Made by a program: the position numbers and the translations under genes. Positions 32,079-40,881 of a DNA stretch of 64,000 nucleotides are shown in pieces. The notes below the pieces were generated by a model. That model was not told where the DNA came from, made no database searches, and saw only the letters and a list, made by a program, of their open reading frames with translations. Source of the stretch: Leishmania infantum JPCM5 (lineage: Eukaryota > Euglenozoa > Kinetoplastea > Trypanosomatida > Trypanosomatidae); NCBI RefSeq assembly GCF_000002875.2, contig NC_009407.2, positions 292,001 through 356,000 on the forward strand, given 5' to 3'. The number at the start of each line of letters is the position of its first letter. Position 1 is the first letter of the stretch.

Positions 32079-34133
32079 CTAAGCTCGACGGAACGCCTTC
32101 TTCTGCTGCTTCATCTTGCGCGACGCCGACGTCACGCTTCCAGCGGCAGCGGCGAATTGCAGCGGCTCTGGTGCGAGGGGCACTTCAGCTGCCGGAGCAG
32201 CCTGATAGCGTGAGGCGCACCGCGCGGCAAACGCGGCCTCACGTTCCATGGCTTCGCGCATCGGCACCTCTAAGCGACCGAGGCGCTTGTACGCTGACCA
32301 CCAGTCGGAGTAGCTGCCAAGCTTCTCGGGGTCGAAGGCGGCCCAGCGCGCCTCGCATTCGCCACTGTGGAACTTGAGAGGGCACTTGCGGCTTGCCTCC
32401 GTCCACGCGTCGAGCATCTCTGCCATGGCCGGCCGAGGCAGATTCCTGGCGTTGCGGAATTGGTAGGCCACACGGTAGGCGCACAGCCCCAGGCCGATCC
32501 ACGTGCGCCACTCTCCCACCTCTACTTCCGTCGCCTGCCGCAGCCATCGAGACGCGTTCTCAATTGCCTCCTTCTCCGTCCGTGGCAGCAGCACCTGCGG
32601 CGGCCGGAGGGCACCTTCGTTGCCGTCGCCGCACGCTCCCTTGCTGCCGCCGTACGCGGGCATGTTGTGCTGCCGCGGTGCCTCGAAGGTAAGCACGCGC
32701 GAGAACGTGGACGGGTCGCGCACGCAGATGGAGTGTAACGCCGCCTGCTCGTCGCTCACCTTCCCGCCCGGAAAGCCGATGTTCCACTTGGGCTCGTCAA
32801 AGACGATGATGGCGCTCGTGCGGTTCTCCTTCATGCAGCTGAACATGCGTAGCATGCCGTTCGGCCGATAAATCTGTAGGTCGACATTCGGGAGTCGATC
32901 CTGAAAGCGGAAGAGAAATCCGTGGAGGGAGTAGAAGTCTGCGAAGGCCGCATCCTTCAGTCGCGTGTGCACGTGAAAGGACGCCTTCTTCAGGTTCGGT
33001 GACTGCAGCACAACCTGTGTCTCGATCTCCTCGCCAATCTTCTCAATCTCCTCCTTCAGCGGAGTCAGCACGTCATCTAGCACCTTGCGCTGATAGACGC
33101 GAATCTTCGACATTGTCCAATACTCCTGCGGCACCTGAGCGTCGATATCCATCACAATGTCGATCGGCGTTCCGGCGCGGCCAAAGACGGCATGCACAGT
33201 GCGGATCGTGTCCGGCATCGACACAATCGCCGAGCTTGCCACGGGCAGCGGCGTACCAGGCCATGCGAAGAACTGGCACCCGCCGGACGGGAGACGTCGG
33301 GCAAACATGGCATCCGACGAGCTGCATAGCGCACCGACCTCATCAATGCGGTAGCCCTTCACCATCGCCGTCTTCCGCGATGACGACGTGCCGTTGTTGT
33401 AGATGGCGTCATACATGTCGTCGCTCCTCGCGGCGGCGTCCGTCTCTGCCTCGGCTGATGAAGCCTTGTACCTGCTGCTCGTGGCCTTCTCACTCACCGC
33501 GTCATGATGGTGGTGGTGTTCATGAGCCTTCTCAGTCTCCTGGCTCTCGACGTGGTGGTCATGTGTGTGCTCATGGTACTGCTTCTGGGGAGTGGCCGTC
33601 TCTTCGCTGTGTTGCTCCGTAATGACATGCGGCTTCTCCTCGATGGAACCTTCCGGATGCTTTCGAATCTCGTTCAGCATCGCCAGACCACGACGCGGCG
33701 GCTGGGCACCCGTGGCAGCTGCAAAAGCGGGCTCGCTCGGCGCTGCCGGTGCGGCCGGCTGAGAGACTGCTTCGGCTGCTGCGTGGTGCACAGTCTCGAC
33801 GGTGGCGGCTCCGGCGCTCGCCTTCTTGCGCTTTATGATGCGGCGGATGATTTTCTTTTTGCGCATTGGCGGCGCCGCACCCGCCGCCGCGCCCGATGGC
33901 GGAACCGATGCCGATGGGGGTGCGACGAGAGATGCAGAGCGGGTCAAGGAAGCCTGTGGCGCCGCGGCGGCTGCCTTAGCCGCCGGCGGCGTCATTGTAG
34001 AAGCTTGGTGGGGCTGAGGCAATGCTTGGGGACGCGAGGCGGCCGCGGCCGCGCCTGCGGAAGCATTCGTGGTTCGCTTCTGGCCCGCGTTGAATGCTCC
34101 CTTGAAGAGTCGGGCAGACGTAAGACGCTGCAT
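32079..34133 (-). CDS. PRI1: Mitochondrial (kinetoplast) DNA primase PRI1
   Basis: A 684-residue archaeo-eukaryotic primase. Catalytic signs are DIVMDID (residues 325-331; metal-binding Asp329 and Asp331), SFHVH (385-389, the sxH motif) and VDLQIYRPNGMLRMFSCMK (417-435, the third-Asp and Arg/Lys region). Residues 525-620 resemble a PriCT-2 domain (EWRTWIGLGL, then YSDWWSAYKRLG). In T. brucei, PRI1 primes kinetoplast DNA synthesis in the mitochondrion and is essential. The N-terminus (MQRLTSARLFKGAF) looks like a mitochondrial presequence. Residues about 20-255 are a long Ala/Pro-rich linker with a basic patch (KKKIIRRIIKRKK) and a His-rich stretch (185-210). The frame extends to an ATG at 34241 (720 residues), and a possible acceptor at 34252 would include it. 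I prefer 34133 because the added part translates an A10 run. Position beside the thiolase gene fits the T. brucei order as I recall it. Confidence 0.85.
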   Translation of the reverse strand: MQRLTSARLFKGAFNAGQKRTTNASAGAAAAASRPQALPQPHQASTMTPPAAKAAAAAPQASLTRSASLVAPPSASVPPSGAAAGAAPPMRKKKIIRRIIKRKKASAGAATVETVHHAAAEAVSQPAAPAAPSEPAFAAATGAQPPRRGLAMLNEIRKHPEGSIEEKPHVITEQHSEETATPQKQYHEHTHDHHVESQETEKAHEHHHHHDAVSEKATSSRYKASSAEAETDAAARSDDMYDAIYNNGTSSSRKTAMVKGYRIDEVGALCSSSDAMFARRLPSGGCQFFAWPGTPLPVASSAIVSMPDTIRTVHAVFGRAGTPIDIVMDIDAQVPQEYWTMSKIRVYQRKVLDDVLTPLKEEIEKIGEEIETQVVLQSPNLKKASFHVHTRLKDAAFADFYSLHGFLFRFQDRLPNVDLQIYRPNGMLRMFSCMKENRTSAIIVFDEPKWNIGFPGGKVSDEQAALHSICVRDPSTFSRVLTFEAPRQHNMPAYGGSKGACGDGNEGALRPPQVLLPRTEKEAIENASRWLRQATEVEVGEWRTWIGLGLCAYRVAYQFRNARNLPRPAMAEMLDAWTEASRKCPLKFHSGECEARWAAFDPEKLGSYSDWWSAYKRLGRLEVPMREAMEREAAFAARCASRYQAAPAAEVPLAPEPLQFAAAAGSVTSASRKMKQQKKAFRRA

Positions 34134-35543
34134 CGCTGTCCCCTGTCTTTTTTTTTTGCGTGCTTTTCCTCTATGGCGCGGTGGGTACGGCTGCGGTGAT
34201 GGGGTCGGTCCGAAGCGTGCTGCGTTCTGTGCGAGACGCACTCCGTCCTGTCTTCAGCACGGGTGTTGCGAAGAGAAAGGGAGGTGGAGTCGCAAACACA
34301 AGAAAATGGCGTCGCACGCACGTCGTGGGTAGATGTTTGTATGGATGTTTGTCTGCACGTGTGTATGGGAAGGAAGGGGTGGGGTGTCTATGTGGAGGAG
34401 CGTTTAGTGGTGGCTTGGTCGCTTGCTGAGCGTGTCTCGCAAACGGTTTCCTGCCTGTGAATGATGCTGTTAGCGCCGCCGCGTCGCTTCTCACGTGCTC
34501 TGTCCTCTTTTGAAAGGGCCTCTTTCCATGCCGATCGGCGCGCTCTTGATGTAAGGAAGCGGAGAGAGAGAGGAGAAGAGGAGGAGGGGGGGTAAGGCAC
34601 GAGCAAGCACACCGCGCGGTATACGATGAGAAGCCAACGTGCACTTTGAGTTGAGCACGTGCAGTTTGGTGGCGTAGGGCGGTCAGATCTCAGCAGGTGC
34701 GAAACGCGCACCTCTTTCACGGGTGTTGACGGCGCTGTTTTTATTTTCGTGCAAATCTCGCCGACTCCCGCGCGCCCACACCAATTTAAAGAATCCCTCA
34801 GCTCTCGCGTTGAGTCGGGGTTTCGCTCTTCACGCGTAGCGGAATCGAGGTATTGGTCTCGCTGCAGCACAACCCCGTGGCGAGATATTAGTGGCCGAGG
34901 AAGAAAGATGGGTGCGCCTGTTGCTGTGTAGGCGAAATAGGAAAGCAAAGAGAACACACGAAACAGGATGAACATGAAGGAGAGTCGCCATGCACAACGG
35001 CAGATGGGGTGTCTATCTCGCCGCCAGGACACAGGAAAGGAGGGAGGTGCACAGCGATTCGCAAAGGCTGATGAGGCAACAATGCCGTGGAGGACCTCTA
35101 ACAACCATGGCGCACTCAAACGATGAACACAGCAGCTCCGGTCACCATACACTTGCACGCACGTGAAATGGCAGGCAACACCGAACACCATTCTTTCCTG
35201 GGAAAAGGTTAAAGGGCCGCCGCCTCCCTATTCTTAATCCCAACCTCAAATAACCGTGCGCCTGCGATCCTCACTGCGCACAGTCACCCGCTCGTGTGAC
35301 TGAGCCTATGCGCGTGTGCTTCCGTGCAGAAGGGACCTCTCATCTCCCGTAAATGTGCGCTGTTGCATCCTTAGCGCTTTCACTTTCCGTTCATTGAGTG
35401 GCACTTCACTGGCAGCCTTTTTCTTGTTGCGATGCGTCAAGCGTATGCCCGTCGGAGAGAGCCAACAAAACAAAAAAACGACGACATTTTTCTTGCGCGT
35501 ACCCATGCGACCAGAAAAAAGTCAGCGAATACACGTATGCAAC
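34134..35543. other. PRI1 5' region and intergenic DNA
   Basis: No supported gene. On the minus strand about 95 bases without AG (34254-34350) end at GAAG (34253-34252), a possible PRI1 acceptor. A 267-codon minus frame (34388-35191) is judged a shadow. Several AG-rich stretches follow. Confidence 0.45.
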
Positions 35544-36199
35544 CACAGTCCACCCAACACTGGGGCGCCACGGATACCATCCGCGTCGCCCAGGATGAGG
35601 CGTCCGCCTCCCGCGGTCGCGCTGCGGCCGACGGGCTCGTCTCGTCCTTCCGCATCCCTTCGTCGCGCGTGCGCTGCACGCCGCCATCCAAGCGGGCCGC
35701 GCTCAGAGCCCTGCTCGAGCGGCACCAGCGGCGGCGTCTGTCGGGCGGGTAGCAGTGGTTGGTCCGGGCGCATGCCGGACGAGCCCAAGGAGGAAGTCGG
35801 CCAGCTTCAGGCCAGGGACCGCGGAGGCCCTGCGCTCTGCCTGTGTACCATGCTGCTCCCTCTGAATCGCTTCAAGCCGCGGCATTCCACAAGACGGTGT
35901 GGACACTCGTTACGTTGGAGTCTGGGGGGCCCGATGCTGTGCGTCGGCGTGTTCTCGCCATGCTCCCAGCACTGGTGCCTCATCAGCCCACACGGTCGGA
36001 CGCAGGTGATGCTGCATACTTCGCACACATGCACGGGGGGCTGATTGGTGCGGGTCTCCTCGCGCCTCGCTCGCCGGTCACTCTTGCCCTTCTCAGCTCT
36101 GGGCGCTTCGCTTCGATGCAGAACACCGTGCCAGCTGTGCATGGCAGCGCCTGCGCACCGTGCTCGCATTCTCGTACCATAGGACCTATTTCAGGGCGG
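35544..36199 (-). mobile_element. DIRE-like retroposon fragment, copy 3
   Basis: Bases 35630-36199 equal 979-1548 with about four differences in 570 bases. Left of that it has lost about 60 bases present in copies 1 and 2 and carries about 50 others. The minus strand again shows the finger CEVC...GLMRHQC.EH. It lies 1.5-2.2 kb downstream of the thiolase stop codon, in sense orientation. Confidence 0.7.
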
Positions 36200-36612
36200 C
36201 GTGGTTATCTGGAGGGCCCGCCGTCTTCACCTTCCACTTCCGTCCATGTCACAGGAGGGGGGAGGGGCAGCCGTACACCCCCAATAGGGGAAGCGCGTGC
36301 AGCAGACGTGAGATGTGCGTAGCCAGGTCACTGCGTGCAAGACCATAGCTTGAAGCGACCTGTGCTCTGAGCGTGGAGCGATTCGCGAATCTCGCGTGGC
36401 ATACCGGGCACAATGCCGGGCCGGATGCGCTCATAGCAAGCACAGGCGGAGACAGAGGCTCTGGCGAAGGTGGAGGTACCACAGTGCTAGCGGAACAGCA
36501 GGCAGCACACCATCTGCACTCCGTCGTGTCACCGTCAGCTACCCGACGCTGCATGAATGCAAAGTATGGACCGGTGTCCTCGCGGAACTGTGCGAAGCAC
36601 CAAAGGGCCTAA
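36200..36612 (-). mobile_element. Continuation of the DIRE-like relic with further finger motifs
   Basis: On the minus strand a frame holds CRWCAACC (about 36510) and CPVCHARFANRSTL (about 36400), a C2H2-type start without its His pair. It continues into copy 3 in the order expected for a decayed ingi/L1Tc-type C-terminal region. An A-rich stretch follows at 36613-36680. Confidence 0.5.
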
Positions 36613-37734
36613 ACGTAAAATCAAAAAAAAAAAGAAATAATAAAAATGACAATGAAAATAAAAAGGCAGAAAAAAAAAATATATATATATACGCAATGTG
36701 AGATATTCTCGGAGTGCTGGTGCGCTCTCTGCTCGCTTACATCTCTCTCCTCTCCTTCCCTCCGCCCACCACACCCTCGCTCGCCCACCTCCCGATGCTG
36801 GCACCGCGTCCTCTGGGCACTTCGCTTGGTTGTCGTACTCGCCCTCTCACCGTCCTTCCAGGTGGCGTGTCAGGCTTGCTGCAGTTGATTATCATTTTTG
36901 TTTGCTCTTCCCACGCTGGTGCCTCCGTGAGTGCGTGCATGCGTCCGTAATGTCGGCGAGGGAAGGGAGGTAGGAGGGGGGTGGAGGAGACGGCAAGCAC
37001 AGGCCCGCTCGCATATAAGCAAGTATATATAGATATACAGATATATAGTTGTATCGGTGAAAAAGACGAGAGAGGGCTTCCGTGACAAGCACAAACATAA
37101 ATGTTGCGAAATAGGGATGAGGTGGGAAAGGAGGGGCGGACGGCGTACCGGGGAGGCACGCGTCCGCTTTTTGCTGTTTTTCGAATGAGCGCTGCAGCGA
37201 GCGGTGCAATAGGGAGAGAGCAGTACGGCTGTGAACTGTCCACCCACACGCTTTCCTCTTCCCGATCGTCCTGCCCCTGTATCCATTTGGTGGCACCAAG
37301 GCCCTCCTCACGCCAGCACACGTGCAGAACACACCAGCGGGAACGAACCGGACATACACGCACACGTGAAATTCACTTAAAAGCAAACTGGCAACACAGG
37401 AAGAGTGCAAGCACACGTGGTGTCTGCACCTCCGTGATCGTGCTCAGCCGATTACTCTCTCTCCCTCGCTGACGGCGTCCGACTGGAGACGCTTCTCTCG
37501 CCAACGCCTATGTGCTAGCATACGGTGCGTTCCCTTGTCCGTTCATTGCTCGCAAAGGCCATGGAAAGGAGGAAGGGCAGGCGAGAGAGCGACAGATACG
37601 CCAGTGACGGTGGATGAGAGAGACCCGTATGACACGTCGCCTCCTTCGTCTGTGCGTGTGCGTCTCGGGCACATTCGTGGTTCGCGTTCGGCGGGGTCCC
37701 TTTTCTTTTTCTCGGGGCTTAGAGGTGAGGCATC
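36613..37734. other. Proximal downstream region of the thiolase gene
   Basis: No gene seen. Starts with A-rich and AT-repeat DNA (36620-36690), then a pyrimidine-rich plus strand and short TATA runs near 37020-37050. It probably belongs to the thiolase 3' UTR. Confidence 0.5.
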
Positions 37735-39060
37735 TCAGATGTTCTGCAGCACCGCCGACACAGCCGTCTTGTCATCACCACCCATGTTCAGCGTCGCGCC
37801 GAGGGCCGGAATCTTCTTCATCTGGTAAGCCCCACACTGCCCCTTCATCTGCCGGTAGACCTCCATGACTTGCTTGATGCCGGTGGCGCCGACCGGGTGG
37901 CCAAAGGAGAGGAGGCCGCCACCGGTGTTAACAGGGATGCGGCCCTCGAGCGTCGTTTCACCGTTGCGGATGAGGTCCTTCGCGTGACCGTACTCGGCGA
38001 TCCCGAGCGCCTCGTACATGAGCATCTCGGCAATCGTGAAGCAGTCGTGCACCTCTGCGACGTTGAGGTCCGACGGCTTTACGTTTGCCATCGACAGCGC
38101 CTTCTGCGCTGCCTGGCGGGAGGTGAACATGCAGCATGCATCATCGGGGTCCTCGTAAAGGTTGCTCACGGCGCAAGCGATCGACTTGATCTCGACGAGG
38201 CGACTGTCGTTCGGGCTAAGGCCCATCTTCTTGAGGCCCTCCTCGTTGGCCAGAACGACGCCGGCACCGCCGTCGCTCACCTGCGAGCAGTCCGTCATGC
38301 GCAGGTACTCTTTGTAAGTCTCGTTGCCGAGAAACTTCACGTTACTCGGGTCCTCGCCGTTGCACTGCTCAAACGATAGCTTGCGGGTGTGCATGTGGGC
38401 GAGAGGGTTCCTGTTGCCGTTGGCGTACGCCTTGGCCGCCACGCGCGCCGTGTCCTCCATTGTGAAATGGTTGTGTTCGGCAATGTACTTCATGCGCTTG
38501 GCAAACAAGCACGGGAATGTGAAGTCGTCCAGCTTGCGCTGGCGCTGGTAGTCCGCGGCACGGGCGAGGTAGTCGCCACCAACGCGCGCGGTCGCCGTCG
38601 TTTGCACCTCGACACCAACGGCGAGGGCGATGTCGGCCGAGCCGGCTTTGAGGGCGTTCGTCGCCGATATGACGGCGAGACCGCCAGACGCGCACGCGCC
38701 CTCGACACGCATGGCGGGCTTGTACATTAGCGGGTTTTTCGCACCGGCTTGACCGTAAGTGAGGCTACCGATCGCCGCCGGGCCGAGGTGACCCTGGCTC
38801 GAGAAGAGCTCGCCGAGGAAGTTGCCGACAACCACTTGGTCTACAATGTCCTCCTTGCCGTTGAGGCCGGTGTTCCCTATCGTGTGCTGCACTGTCGTGG
38901 CGAGGATCTCCTCGAGCGTCATGTTTTGCTTCTTGCCAAAGTCTGGATGCTTCTTGTCAATGAAGAGCTTGCTGCCCTTGCCCACGAACGGGGTGATGTG
39001 GCCTCCCACGATGAACACGCGGGGCGCCGCCTGCCGGTGCGTCAAGCTAGAGCGGAACAT
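37735..39060 (-). CDS. SCP2-type 3-ketoacyl-CoA thiolase-like protein
   Basis: A 441-residue thiolase-fold enzyme of SCP2-thiolase type. Catalytic residues are all present: Cys123 in EGACASGG, His338 and Cys340 in HDCF, and His388 in GHPVGATG. The final glycine loop is LNMGGDD. Such enzymes cleave 3-ketoacyl-CoA to acetyl-CoA and a shortened acyl-CoA, or run the reverse condensation. Trypanosomatid members (SLP) have been reported as mitochondrial. The start (MFRSSLTHRQAA) is a plausible mitochondrial presequence and the C-terminus (LQNI) is not a peroxisomal SKL-type signal, so I infer a mitochondrial site. Start: an AG-free tract puts the mRNA end 45 bases upstream, with no earlier ATG. Acetyl-CoA synthetase lies two genes upstream, which fits acetyl-CoA metabolism but does not prove a shared pathway. 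Confidence 0.92.
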   Translation of the reverse strand: MFRSSLTHRQAAPRVFIVGGHITPFVGKGSKLFIDKKHPDFGKKQNMTLEEILATTVQHTIGNTGLNGKEDIVDQVVVGNFLGELFSSQGHLGPAAIGSLTYGQAGAKNPLMYKPAMRVEGACASGGLAVISATNALKAGSADIALAVGVEVQTTATARVGGDYLARAADYQRQRKLDDFTFPCLFAKRMKYIAEHNHFTMEDTARVAAKAYANGNRNPLAHMHTRKLSFEQCNGEDPSNVKFLGNETYKEYLRMTDCSQVSDGGAGVVLANEEGLKKMGLSPNDSRLVEIKSIACAVSNLYEDPDDACCMFTSRQAAQKALSMANVKPSDLNVAEVHDCFTIAEMLMYEALGIAEYGHAKDLIRNGETTLEGRIPVNTGGGLLSFGHPVGATGIKQVMEVYRQMKGQCGAYQMKKIPALGATLNMGGDDKTAVSAVLQNI

Positions 39061-39105
39061 ATTGTTTCTCCCTTTTATGTGTGGTTGTGTGAAGGCTTCG
39101 CTGTT

Positions 39106-39201
39106 CTTGCGTGTGGAAAAAAAACGTTTTTAGGAAAGATGGGGAAGAGGGGAGGAGGGCGGGGCGATGGACAGTTGTCAAGCGTGAAGCCGCGGAGTGG
39201 C
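39106..39201 (-). promoter_or_regulatory. Trans-splice acceptor of the thiolase gene (predicted)
   Basis: On the minus strand, about 94 bases without AG, holding the tract CCCTCCTCCCCTCTTCCCC and a T8 run, end in CAAG (39107-39106). This leaves a 45-base 5' UTR without other ATGs. Confidence 0.5.
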
Positions 39202-40378
39202 CACTGAAAAGGTCGAGTAGAGAGGCGAACCCAAAAAAAATGGTGGACTGTAGCACATAAAAGAAAAAGAAAACGCTGGGCAAAGAGGGAGAGCTAAATG
39301 ATCGTACGGATAGGCGACAACTTCCAGCCACACAGGGGAAGAAAAAGAACCGGTGCGCAGGATTCGAAGACGGGTTGTCAGGGAAATGCGATATATGTGT
39401 GGGTGTTCGATCGTCATGCCCACGCGCGAATCGATGAGCCACACGCGCACGATATTGTGGAGAGAACGGGGAGATTCGAGAGAAGGGAGAGGAGGATTTA
39501 TGTCAAAGGGAGGGCAGTGCGAGCGTATGCGCATCTGCATGCGAGTACGCACTCGCATCATGCGACAGAGTCTGCTAGAGCATTCAGCGACGCCGCGTTC
39601 AGCGCACGATAAGGCAGCACCGGTCCCATCATCACGACCACACTCAGAATACCAAAGAAGAATTATCAAAAGCGGCATGTCCTCGGCATGCCGCTCTTCA
39701 CAGCAGTCCGCTAAAAGCTACGGGCCAACGATCCCATCTTTTGCCTCTAGCGCCCCTTCCTACGGTCGCGCCTGTACCGCGGGCTGGAGAAAGAGAGGCC
39801 CACAGGCTGCCGCGACGAAGCGCGACAACAGACGAGAGGGGCAGGGCAGCCTCGAAGCGTGCTCCCAATCTGACCGTGTGGAGGAGAGGGAGGGTGCAGA
39901 CCAGCCGACGGGGCGGTCTGGAAAGGTCGCGAAAGCAGTCTATCGAATTCCGCGTTGGTTTGACGCATCGGCGGTTGGCGCCTGCGAGGGAGCGCATTCG
40001 GTCATACGAGTCCGAGGCAAAGGCAAAGCAAGAGAAACACCCAGGAACAGCGGCACTCTTGCACGTTCCCCAACGGACCACTACACACAGAGAGAGCCGC
40101 ACGAAGCGGGGGGAGGGGGCACCAGTAAAGTCACCCGTACTCGTTCGCCTCAGCCATCACCCTCCCTGACTCTCGATGGCGTGTGAGAGGTGAGCAGGGA
40201 GACCGGAGGAGGAGAGGAAGGGGGAGGGGGGGGGGGGCAATATCCTCCGTAGAAAGAGAAAGAGAGCGGAGAAGACGGCCAGAGAGGATGGGGGAAGGAG
40301 ACGTTGCCGGATGTTGACCTCAGTGCTGTGCGGTCGGTCCCTCTCGCATGCGTGTGAGTGTGTATGCGAGGCTTCCGT
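39202..40378. other. Intergenic region downstream of the twin-CX9C gene
   Basis: No supported gene. Plus-strand frames (39353-40186 and others) are shadows without family features. A G12 run lies at 40226-40237. Confidence 0.5.
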
Positions 40379-40720
40379 CTAGCGCGTTCCCTCCCAGTTG
40401 TTCTTGGACATCCACGGCGCGCCAATGTAGTAGTGGCGGTAGCGGATGTAGGTGTCGGAGGTGGGGTAGTCTAGGGTGCTGGGCTTGAAGATCTTGCGCA
40501 GCTCATCGACCTTCTCCTTCGGGTAGTGCTGCTCAAGGCAGTCGAAGTGGGCCTCGATCTTATACTCGCAGTTGCCGCCCTGTGCAAGGCAGAAATCGCG
40601 GGCCCAGCGCGTCTCGGGGCACGGCAGCCGCGGATGCTGATCAGAGCACGGCAGCGGCACCCCGTGCTTGGGGTACTCCGACAGGATCTTCGGAAATGTC
40701 TTCCACGTATCGAGGCCCAT
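40379..40720 (-). CDS. Small twin-CX9C (CHCH) protein, probably mitochondrial
   Basis: A 113-residue protein. Four cysteines have exact twin CX9C spacing: Cys34-X9-Cys44, six residues, then Cys51-X9-Cys61; a further Cys25 precedes them. This is the CHCH fold imported into the mitochondrial intermembrane space by the Mia40/Erv1 relay, as in small assembly factors and accessory subunits of respiratory complexes. The rest is Pro/Trp/Tyr-rich (APWMSKNNWEG at the end), which may suggest a respiratory-complex accessory subunit, but I cannot name one. There is no presequence, as expected for this class. A very clear acceptor site lies 140 bases upstream, and the chosen ATG is the first in frame. It lies between acetyl-CoA synthetase and the thiolase. 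Confidence 0.85.
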   Translation of the reverse strand: MGLDTWKTFPKILSEYPKHGVPLPCSDQHPRLPCPETRWARDFCLAQGGNCEYKIEAHFDCLEQHYPKEKVDELRKIFKPSTLDYPTSDTYIRYRHYYIGAPWMSKNNWEGTR

Positions 40721-40860
40721 GGTTGCTATTGGTTTCTAGGGGAGATGCAAGCCGCTCTTTGGAAAGGGGCTACGACGATACAACGGGATTCCGCTACGTG
40801 CGAGTGGCGTCTCTGGTGTCCTCTGGCGGCGATCGAGGACGGCGCTGACGGGAATACAAT

Positions 40861-40881
40861 CTAAAAAGAAAAACAGGTGAC
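40861..40881 (-). promoter_or_regulatory. Trans-splice acceptor of the twin-CX9C gene (predicted)
   Basis: On the minus strand the sequence CCTGTTTTTCTTTTTAG is a classic pyrimidine tract with AG at 40862-40861. It predicts a 5' UTR of 140 bases. Confidence 0.55.

Noticed and set aside
34388..35191. 267-codon minus-strand frame with an ATG
   Set aside because: Right strand, but no domain, mixed hydrophobic and Ser/Pro low complexity, and its end translates a pyrimidine-rich tract next to the PRI1 leader. Not supported without expression data.
39353..40186. 277-codon plus-strand frame
   Set aside because: Antisense to the cluster, Arg/Ser-rich, no motifs, no splice signals on that strand.
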